Shown: positions 13,254 through 19,335 of the stretch, piece by piece
How positions within the stretch are numbered: position 1 is the stretch's first letter
How the letters are laid out: each line of letters opens with the position of its first letter
Assembly (NCBI GenBank): GCA_000432435.1
Contig: HF993124.1
Location: forward strand, 1 to 19,335
DNA from: Eubacterium sp. CAG:180
GTDB taxonomy: Bacteria; Bacillota; Clostridia; Oscillospirales; Acutalibacteraceae
Direction: 5' to 3'
Length of the DNA stretch: 19,335 nt
Notes under the pieces: generated by a model
What the model was told of the DNA's origin: nothing
Database searches by the model: none
What the model saw: the letters and a program-made list of their open reading frames with translations, nothing else
Position numbers and translations under genes: made by a program

Positions 13254-13259
13254 TATAAT
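13254..13259 (+). promoter_or_regulatory. Extended -10 promoter for the GH110-like gene
   Basis: TGCTATAAT (-10 at 13254-13259 with an upstream TG) lies 19 bases before the start codon. No good -35 hexamer is seen, which an extended -10 can compensate. Confidence 0.5.
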
Positions 13260-13278
13260 TTACAATCGGAGGATGACA

Positions 13279-14772
13279 TTGAATATCAAAGCCACGGATT
13301 TCTGCGACGTCTCAAATTCTGCCGAGGGCGTTATCAAAGCGATAAATGAATTGCAGAGCGGAGACACTCTTATTTTCCCGAAGAATGAGTATCATTTTTA
13401 CAAGGAGCGCTGTATTCACAAGGTTTGCCATATGACAAATACGGACTCTTTTAAGGCACCCGACAAGTATTTTGCGGTGCTTATCGAGAATAAGGAGAAT
13501 ATTACCGTGGACGGCTGCGGTTCAACCCTTGTAATTCACGGCGATATGTGTGCGTTTTCTCTGCGCGGCTGTAAAAATGTAAGGCTTGTAAATTTCACCG
13601 TAAGATATGCCTCCCCGACGAATTTCGAAATGGAGGTCGTAGAGCGTTCGCTCAATAAAATTACATATAAAATCCCGACGGGAAGCGACTTTGAGGTCAA
13701 AAATAATAATCTTACGTTCTTTGAAAAAAGTCCGTTCAGCGGAGAGAATTACTACACCTATACAGCCAACGGCGAGTGCTACTGCAACGTAATTCACAGA
13801 GGCGACGAGGTTTTCAGAACGTTGCGCTCACCTACGAAAAACGCTTTTAAAATCAAAAAAACGGGGGATCATACCGTCGAATGCAGATATTTTGTGTCGC
13901 CTAAATTCAAGGTCGGAGACGTCGTTGCGATGTCTCGTAATAAGCTGCGCGACAACTGCGGATTGTTTTTCGAGAACTGCTCCGATATCTTCTGCGAGAG
14001 GTTAACCGTCAACTATATGCACGGCTTCGGGTGGCTGTCCCAGATGTGCGAAAACCTGAGCTTTGATAAGCTGACATTTAAGCCGGCGAGCGGTTACAGA
14101 GTTTCTTCGTTTGCCGATTTGATTCACGTATGCGGCTGCAAGGGCTATGTGAAAATAACCGACTCGCACTTTGAACACCCGCACGATGACGCAATCAATG
14201 TGCACGGCGCATTTTTAAGGTTCAGAAAGGCTTGCGACGAGCGAACCGCCGAGCTTGAATTTGTACATCATCAGCAGGGAGGTTACAAGGCGTTTTACTC
14301 CGGCGATAAAGTGAAAATATACAGCAGAACCGATTTGTCGGAGCTTGACGGCGTTTATACCGTAGACAGCACGGACGACAACATTGATAAAAAGACGGTC
14401 ATTGTGAAATTCAAAGAAAAGCTGCCGCCGATGAAGCCGGAAATGTATGTCTTTGAGAACATCACGTATAACCCGAATCTCACCGTGAGCGGATGTACCT
14501 TTAATGCGATCCCGACGCGAGGCATTCTCTGTACTACCGATAAGGAGTCGGAGATTTTCGGTAACACGTTCAAAAGCGTCGGTATGCCCGATATTTACAT
14601 CTCGTGCGATTGCAGGGATTGGTACGAGAGCGGCCCGTGCAGAAATATGAAAATTCACGACAACACGTTTTCTAAAAAAGACCCGATTAAGTTTGAGCCT
14701 ATTTGTCTTTTGAAGCCAGTCAAGGATGTTCACAGAAATGTTATGATATATGACAACCGTATAGCCGAATGA
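13279..14772 (+). CDS. GH110-like alpha-1,3-galactosidase (right-handed beta-helix protein)
   Basis: The product has 497 residues. ATG 13273 directly abuts GGAGG (13268-13272), so TTG 13279, with a 6-base spacing, is the likelier start. The N-terminus (SAEGVIKAINELQSGDTLIF) is the usual opening of pectate-lyase-like beta-helix enzymes. Later it has ADLIHVCGCKGYVKITDSHF then EHPHDDAINVHG, closely like the GH110 segment with the DD pair and NVHG. GH110 enzymes cleave terminal alpha-1,3-galactose, including blood-group-B type sugars. No signal peptide is visible, so it would act inside the cell on imported sugars or be released another way. It is monocistronic, with a strong terminator. Exact substrate is uncertain; the beta-helix glycosidase class is well supported. 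Confidence 0.72.
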   Translation: MNIKATDFCDVSNSAEGVIKAINELQSGDTLIFPKNEYHFYKERCIHKVCHMTNTDSFKAPDKYFAVLIENKENITVDGCGSTLVIHGDMCAFSLRGCKNVRLVNFTVRYASPTNFEMEVVERSLNKITYKIPTGSDFEVKNNNLTFFEKSPFSGENYYTYTANGECYCNVIHRGDEVFRTLRSPTKNAFKIKKTGDHTVECRYFVSPKFKVGDVVAMSRNKLRDNCGLFFENCSDIFCERLTVNYMHGFGWLSQMCENLSFDKLTFKPASGYRVSSFADLIHVCGCKGYVKITDSHFEHPHDDAINVHGAFLRFRKACDERTAELEFVHHQQGGYKAFYSGDKVKIYSRTDLSELDGVYTVDSTDDNIDKKTVIVKFKEKLPPMKPEMYVFENITYNPNLTVSGCTFNAIPTRGILCTTDKESEIFGNTFKSVGMPDIYISCDCRDWYESGPCRNMKIHDNTFSKKDPIKFEPICLLKPVKDVHRNVMIYDNRIAE

Positions 14773-14799
14773 GCATCGGCTCCGTTTGCAGACACGGCA

Positions 14800-14838
14800 A
14801 AGGCACGTTAGTTATTTTTTAACTAACGTGCCTTTTTT
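14800..14838. terminator. Bidirectional terminator between convergent genes
   Basis: A perfect 15-bp stem (14800-14814 with 14820-14834) has a TTTTT loop and carries AAGG/CCTT ends with T-runs on both strands. It serves the GH110-like gene on the plus strand and the MATE gene on the minus strand. Confidence 0.9.
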
Positions 14839-14867
14839 ATATTAAGTCATAATTTTACGCGGCCGGA

Positions 14868-16256
14868 TTATTCGGCGGATACGGCGCCTTTAAACCTGCG
14901 CGACGGGTGATAGGCGAGCAGAGCTATAAATATCAGTACCGCCGTAAGCGACAGGCTTATCGGGTACGCATACATAATGGTTTTGAAGGTAGGCGACGAC
15001 GGGAAAACGACGTATATCCAAAATACTCTTGTGCCGCAAACGCCTATTGTTGTGAGGAGAGCCGGTACCAAGGATATGCCGAAGCCGCGAAGATACCCCG
15101 ACATAATTTCGTAAAGCATTGAAAACGTGTATGCCGAGAAAATCAGTAAAAGTCTGGTGTAGCCGAGCTCTATTACCTGTGGGTCGCTTGTGAATATCGA
15201 GAGCAGGAATCGTCCCGAGAAAAGAACAAGCCCTATTGTGACGGCTGTTGCGATTGTGTCCTCCGCAATCGACAGAAGCAGGGTTTTCTTACAGCGGTCG
15301 AGCTTGCCGGCGCCGTAGTTTTGACCGACAAAGGTCGTGCACGCCTGACTGAACGAGTTAAAGACATCGTAAGCTATTACCTCTATATTAAATGCCGCGC
15401 TCGACGCCGCTATAACTATTGTTCCGAGACTGTTGATAGCCGCCTGAATTATTATGTTTGAAATGGCAAAAACAGCACTCTGTATGCCTGCCGGCAGACC
15501 GATTTCCAAAATCTGACCGAGTACTCTTTTGTCTATGCGCAGCTCCCTGAGCGACAGCTTTATGTACTTGTCGGACTTCATCAAAACAATAAACAGCACA
15601 ATCGAGCTGATTGCGTTGGATATAACGGTGGCAATGGCAACTCCGTTTACGGTCATTTTAAGAACTATTACAAAGAATAAATTCAAAAGCACGTTGAGGC
15701 ATCCGGAGAGCGCAAGCACTATAAGCGGAGTTTTTGTATCGCCCACGCTTCTGAAAACGGCCGACAGGAAGTTGTACAACAGTATTACGGGCAAGCCGAG
15801 CAGATATATGCGAAGATACAGAACGGCATACGGCAGTACATCCTCCGGAATGCTCATAACCGATAAAATTTGCACGGCAAAAATTTCACCGGGTATCATT
15901 ACAAGAAAACCGCCGATTATTGCGGTGAGCACCGAGGTGTGAACCGCACGCTGTACGGTTTCTCTGTCGTCTCTGCCTATTGCGTTCGCTATTATTACAT
16001 TTGTACCGAGGGCTATACCTATAAACAGGTTGAGTATCAGCCCGATTACCGGGCTGTTCGCTCCGACGGCGGCAACCGAGGCCGTTTTGGCTGCGCCCGT
16101 GAAGTTTCCGACTACGGCTATATCCGAGGCGTTGAAAAGCTGCTCAAGTATTGCTGTTGCAGCCACGGGCAGCGCAAATCGCGGAAGCTTGTTCCATATA
16201 GGGCCGTTTATCATATCCATTTTGTTACTGTTTTTTAACTTCGTCTTTTTCGGCAT
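14868..16256 (-). CDS. MATE family cation-coupled efflux transporter
   Basis: The protein has 462 residues with about twelve hydrophobic segments in two MatE halves. The first half starts at MINGPIWNKLPRFALPVAAT (residues 15-34), with LFNASDIAVVGNFTG and SVAAVGANSP. The second half has QILEIGLPAGIQSAVFAISN, then AASSAAFNIEV and GQNYGAGKLDRCKK, a typical loop pattern of NorM/DinF-type members. Such transporters export drugs, dyes or metabolites in exchange for Na+ or H+. The start ATG has AAAGGA 5 bases upstream. A candidate promoter on the minus strand has TTGATG (16358-16363), 16 bases, and TATAAT (16336-16341). It converges with the GH110-like gene. The transported substrate is not evident. 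Confidence 0.93.
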   Translation of the reverse strand: MPKKTKLKNSNKMDMINGPIWNKLPRFALPVAATAILEQLFNASDIAVVGNFTGAAKTASVAAVGANSPVIGLILNLFIGIALGTNVIIANAIGRDDRETVQRAVHTSVLTAIIGGFLVMIPGEIFAVQILSVMSIPEDVLPYAVLYLRIYLLGLPVILLYNFLSAVFRSVGDTKTPLIVLALSGCLNVLLNLFFVIVLKMTVNGVAIATVISNAISSIVLFIVLMKSDKYIKLSLRELRIDKRVLGQILEIGLPAGIQSAVFAISNIIIQAAINSLGTIVIAASSAAFNIEVIAYDVFNSFSQACTTFVGQNYGAGKLDRCKKTLLLSIAEDTIATAVTIGLVLFSGRFLLSIFTSDPQVIELGYTRLLLIFSAYTFSMLYEIMSGYLRGFGISLVPALLTTIGVCGTRVFWIYVVFPSSPTFKTIMYAYPISLSLTAVLIFIALLAYHPSRRFKGAVSAE

Positions 16257-16454
16257 AATTATCCTTTTTGCATTTACGTATTTTTTTATTTCGGTATTGT
16301 TTTTTTAGCTGTGTCGCCTTGTAGGACGCAACACAATTATATCACCAAAAAAATTAACATCAATATACAGATATGATAAATTTGAGCACCGCATCGTGCA
16401 AAGTAGTGTTAAAACCGCAAAGCACCGCTGCATTATGTGTTTAGGTAACCGAAC

Positions 16455-16661
16455 TTACTCTTGATCGGTTAAACCTATAAAATAATCGGCGGAAACATTA
16501 TAAAATTGACAGAGCTTGATTAAATCCTCGATTTTCAATTCCGCTCTTCCGGTTTCGATATGGTTGTAGCCCTGTTGGGATTTGTTGATGATTTCACCTA
16601 CTTGCTTTTGTGTTAAATCTCTGTCTTCCCTGATGTTTCTCATCCTTGTTCTGTAATCCAT
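16455..16661 (-). CDS. Small XRE-family transcriptional repressor
   Basis: ATG at 16661 lies 10 bases after GGAGG and gives 68 residues, the length of a single Cro/C1 helix-turn-helix domain. MRNIREDRDLTQKQVGEIIN carries the first HTH helix, KSQQGYNHIETG the recognition helix, and LIKLCQFYNVSADYFIGLTD the usual family ending. A longer frame upstream would run through the operator region and lacks a ribosome binding site. The protein is divergent from the collagen-like gene; the two palindromes between them are likely its operators, with autoregulation expected. No ligand or cleavage domain is present, so it may respond to its own level or to a partner protein. Confidence 0.88.
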   Translation of the reverse strand: MDYRTRMRNIREDRDLTQKQVGEIINKSQQGYNHIETGRAELKIEDLIKLCQFYNVSADYFIGLTDQE

Positions 16662-16700
16662 TTCCACAAAACCTCCATTGTAATTTGTGAAAATGTTAGC

Positions 16701-16747
16701 ATACTCAAAAGCTGAGTATTGACATATACTCAATAATTGAGTATTAT
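16701..16747 (+). promoter_or_regulatory. Two identical palindromic operators on a near-consensus promoter
   Basis: ATACTCA-N5-TGAGTAT occurs at 16701-16719 and again at 16726-16744, 25 bp start to start. The -35 TTGACA is at 16719-16724 and the -10 TATTAT at 16742-16747, with 17-base spacing. Operator 1 touches the -35 and operator 2 fills the spacer and enters the -10, so a bound dimer would block the collagen-like gene. The spacing also allows two dimers to bind together. Confidence 0.82.
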
Positions 16748-16789
16748 CATAAATGAAGTATTTTATTATTGAGAAGGAGTTGTAAATAA

Positions 16790-19335
16790 ATGGAAAAACA
16801 GAAAACGTCATCAAAACGTAAAGCGGCAATCAAAGTGATTGTGGCGGTATTGCTGATAGCTATAATGACCGGCATATCGTTCGCAGTCGCAAATTTTGTG
16901 CACAACAGAAAAAGCGTGCAGGCATCAAGCGTTAAAAACGGCTTGTCCGCATACGAGCTTGCGGTGCAGCAGGGATATGCGGGAAGCCTTGATGATTGGC
17001 TTGTTTCTCTCCAGGGTAAATCGGCATATCAGATTGCCGTCGATAACGGATATTCGGGCAGTGAAAAGGATTGGAGCAAAACCCTTACCGCAATGTCGAA
17101 AAAAGACAAATCCGATATCAGCTCCGCAGCATTTTCGGAAAAAGGCGACCTTGTAATTACGCTTTCCGACGGAACAAAAATCAATGTCGGTAAGGCGGTC
17201 GGCGCAAGCGGCAAAGACGGAAAAGACGGTAAGGACGGCATAGGAATAAAATCGGCAAAAATCAATGATAAGGGCGAGCTTGTCATTTCCTATTCCGACG
17301 GCAACAGCGTAAATCTTGACAAGGTTGTCGGTGAAACAGTAAACAACGGAGTCGGTATTGCTTCTTCGATTATAAATGAAAAAGGCGAACTGGTGTTGAC
17401 TTATACAAACGGCGAAACTGCAAACCTCGGCGGAGTAGTCGGCAAAGACGGTCGTGACGGCAAAAACGGTGCTGACGGAAAAGATGGCAGAGACGGTACC
17501 GACGGTACGAGCGGAACGGACGGTATAAGCATTTCCGCAGCGGTTATAAATGAGTCGGGTGAGCTTGTTATTTCATATTCGGACGGGACGACGGCAAACC
17601 TCGGTAAAATAGTAGGCTCTGACGGTATAAACGGTGTGAACGGCACAAACGGTACCGACGGTAAAGACGGCATAAGCGTTTCTTCCGCCGAAATCAATTC
17701 GGAGGGTGAGCTTGTGCTTTCGTTCTCTAACGGTCAGCGCGCCAATGTAGGAGCGGTTGTAGGCGCAAAAGGCGAAAAAGGCGATAAAGGCGAGCGAGGC
17801 TTGCAGGGAGCAAAAGGCGAAAAGGGCGAAAAAGGCGAAAACGGTCTTAACGGTTCGGACGGTATAGGAGTTAAAAAGTCCGAAATCAACAGCGCAGGTG
17901 AACTTGTAATCACATACACAAACGACCTTACCGAAAACCTCGGCCCCGTTGTCGGTGCAAAAGGTGACAAGGGAGACAAGGGCGACCAAGGCGTACAGGG
18001 TGAAAAAGGCGAAAAAGGTGAAAGAGGCGTTCAAGGTGAAAAGGGTGACGCGGGTCTCAACGGAACCGACGGAAAAGACGGCACCGGTATAAATAATATT
18101 GAAATTTCAAATGACGGAAATCTTTTGATTACTCTTACGAACGGAACGTCACTTAATCTCGGAAACATAAAGGGCGCAAAGGGCGACCAAGGCATTCAGG
18201 GCGAAAAAGGCGACTCAGGCCTCAACGGTGCAGACGGTAAAGACGGCACGAATGGCACCGACGGCATAGGCGTTGCAAGCAGCGAAATAAATGCTCTCGG
18301 TGAGCTTGTCATAACATACAGCGACGGTAACACGGTAAATCTCGGCAAGGTAGTCGGCAACGACGGCGCACAGGGAGTTCAAGGCGAAAAAGGCGAAAAA
18401 GGCGACAAGGGTGACCAAGGCGTCAAAGGTGAAAAAGGCGACGCAGGTATCAACGGCACGAACGGCACCGACGGCGTAGGCGTTGCAAGCAGTGAAATAA
18501 ATGCTCTCGGCGAGCTTGTTATAACATACAGCGACGGAACAACTGTGAATCTCGGCAGAGTGGTAGGCAATGACGGCGCACAGGGAGTTCAAGGCGAAAA
18601 AGGCGACAAGGGCGACCAAGGCATTCAAGGCGAAAAGGGTGACCAAGGCGTTCAAGGTGAAAAAGGCGACGCAGGTATCAACGGTACTGACGGTATCAAC
18701 GGTACAAACGGAGCTGACGGTGTAGGCATTACAGATGTTACAATAAATGCCGATAACGAGCTTGTGCTTTCGTTCTCAAACGGCAACGTTATAAACCTCG
18801 GCAATATCAAAGGCTCAAAGGGCGACAAGGGAGATAAAGGCGACAGCGGACTTAACGGAAAAGACGGCGTGGGCATACAAAATGTCGATGTGTCGGCTGA
18901 CGGCGCATTGACCGTAACACTTACAAACGGCACGGTTCTTAACCTCGGTAACATCAAGGGTGCCGACGGCTTAGGCATAACCAAGGCGGAAATCAATACC
19001 TCCGGCGAGCTTGTTTTGACCTATTCAAACGGCGACGTCAAAAATCTCGGCAAGGTTACCGGTGAGAACGGTAAGGACGGCGCGAACGGCGCCGACGGAC
19101 TCGGTATTAAGTCGCTCACACTTTCCCCGGACGGCGAGCTTGTGGTTACAATGTCCGATAATTCCATATCCAACCTCGGCAATATCAAGGGAGATAAAGG
19201 CGACAAGGGCGAGCAGGGTCAGCAGGGACTTCAGGGCTCCAAAGGCGCCGACGGACGAGGAATAGCAAAAATGAGCTTTAATTCTAATGGGGAATTGATA
19301 GTTGAGTACACAGATAATACTCGGGATAATTTAGG
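16790..19335 (+). CDS. Large collagen-like surface protein with alternating beta-type repeats (partial, open at right end)
   Basis: ATG 16790 lies 10 bases after AAGGAG; the frame stays open for 848 codons to the window end. Residues about 13-35 form a hydrophobic signal/anchor segment (IKVIVAVLLIAIMTGISFAV). Two copies of an AYELAVQQGYAGSLDDWL-like motif (about 55-96) follow. The rest alternates Gly-X-Y collagen stretches (GKDGKDGKDG, GEKGDKGDQG) with a ~32-residue unit of consensus GIG....IN..GELVITYSDG..VNLG.VVG, seen 14 times, the last cut by the window. Collagen stretches form trimeric stalks in bacterial surface proteins; the between-units may form beta knobs. Anchor and any LPxTG motif would lie beyond the window. 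Transcription is probably controlled by the XRE repressor and its paired operators. Role in adhesion or surface structure is inferred. Confidence 0.85.
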   Translation, partial: MEKQKTSSKRKAAIKVIVAVLLIAIMTGISFAVANFVHNRKSVQASSVKNGLSAYELAVQQGYAGSLDDWLVSLQGKSAYQIAVDNGYSGSEKDWSKTLTAMSKKDKSDISSAAFSEKGDLVITLSDGTKINVGKAVGASGKDGKDGKDGIGIKSAKINDKGELVISYSDGNSVNLDKVVGETVNNGVGIASSIINEKGELVLTYTNGETANLGGVVGKDGRDGKNGADGKDGRDGTDGTSGTDGISISAAVINESGELVISYSDGTTANLGKIVGSDGINGVNGTNGTDGKDGISVSSAEINSEGELVLSFSNGQRANVGAVVGAKGEKGDKGERGLQGAKGEKGEKGENGLNGSDGIGVKKSEINSAGELVITYTNDLTENLGPVVGAKGDKGDKGDQGVQGEKGEKGERGVQGEKGDAGLNGTDGKDGTGINNIEISNDGNLLITLTNGTSLNLGNIKGAKGDQGIQGEKGDSGLNGADGKDGTNGTDGIGVASSEINALGELVITYSDGNTVNLGKVVGNDGAQGVQGEKGEKGDKGDQGVKGEKGDAGINGTNGTDGVGVASSEINALGELVITYSDGTTVNLGRVVGNDGAQGVQGEKGDKGDQGIQGEKGDQGVQGEKGDAGINGTDGINGTNGADGVGITDVTINADNELVLSFSNGNVINLGNIKGSKGDKGDKGDSGLNGKDGVGIQNVDVSADGALTVTLTNGTVLNLGNIKGADGLGITKAEINTSGELVLTYSNGDVKNLGKVTGENGKDGANGADGLGIKSLTLSPDGELVVTMSDNSISNLGNIKGDKGDKGEQGQQGLQGSKGADGRGIAKMSFNSNGELIVEYTDNTRDNL
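17111..19335 (+). repeat. 14 in-frame ~32-residue beta-type units separated by collagen Gly-X-Y blocks
   Basis: Units share a core like GELVITYSDG then NLG and a V/I-V/K-G ending. The collagen blocks between them range from almost none to more than a dozen triplets. Units eight and nine (around 18265-18355 and 18475-18565) are nearly identical at the DNA level, which suggests recent duplication and possible length variation. Confidence 0.85.

Noticed and set aside
16455..16829. Longer 124-residue version of the XRE repressor
   Set aside because: The extra N-terminus would be encoded by the operator and promoter DNA and lacks a ribosome binding site; ATG 16661 behind GGAGG gives a normal 68-residue protein.
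17029..19206. Several minus-strand open frames of 60-150 codons rich in Ser-Pro or Phe-Ala repeats
   Set aside because: They are mirror images of the Gly-X-Y and GELV-type codons of the collagen-like gene on the plus strand and have no start signals.
1..19335. CRISPR array, tRNA or rRNA genes
   Set aside because: No regularly spaced short repeats with unique spacers and no tRNA cloverleaf or rRNA sequence were seen; the only regular DNA repeats are the 9-bp sites and the in-frame collagen units.

Overview
The window looks like a chromosomal segment from a gut-type Clostridia bacterium, probably Oscillospiraceae/Ruminococcaceae. This is inferred from the Firmicutes-like ribosome binding sites and promoters, the gene families and the mixed base composition; no marker gene settles the taxon. 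Two mobile segments sit side by side on the left, and resident-looking chromosome follows on the right.

Region 1 (1 to about 4162) is the right part of a GC-rich integrative mobilizable element. It holds the C-terminus of a tyrosine integrase, a MobC-like ribbon-helix-helix protein, a RepA-like hexameric helicase, a 436-bp hairpin-rich non-coding stretch (candidate origin/oriT), and a MobV (Mob_Pre) relaxase. An AT-rich membrane-anchored cargo gene of unknown function follows. The element appears to end at a 73-bp att-like repeat (4090-4162).

Region 2 (about 4163 to 10284) is an AT-rich defence island of about 6.2 kb between two direct copies of that repeat (4090-4162 and 10285-10357, 65/73 identical). 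All of its genes lie on the minus strand in tight succession: AbiEi antitoxin, AbiEii toxin (broken by one in-frame TGA), a BcgI-like fused nuclease-methyltransferase, its specificity subunit, and a Shedu (SduA-like) nuclease. The island has no integrase of its own, so it fits a cis-mobilizable element (CIME), with the neighbouring mobilizable element having integrated next to it. Right of the second repeat is the C-terminal remnant of a membrane-protein gene, which looks like the original target.

Region 3 (about 10358 to 19335) looks chromosomal. It contains an ECF sigma-factor module with two near-identical candidate ECF promoters 184 bp apart; one drives a 35-codon membrane peptide and the other an unknown protein plus the sigma factor. 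An APH-like kinase, a GH110-like beta-helix glycosidase and a convergent MATE transporter follow. Last comes a small XRE repressor gene divergent from a very long collagen-like surface protein. Their shared intergenic region has two identical 7-5-7 palindromes lying on a near-consensus promoter for the collagen-like gene. That gene runs off the right end and alternates Gly-X-Y collagen stretches with 14 copies of a ~32-residue beta-type unit.
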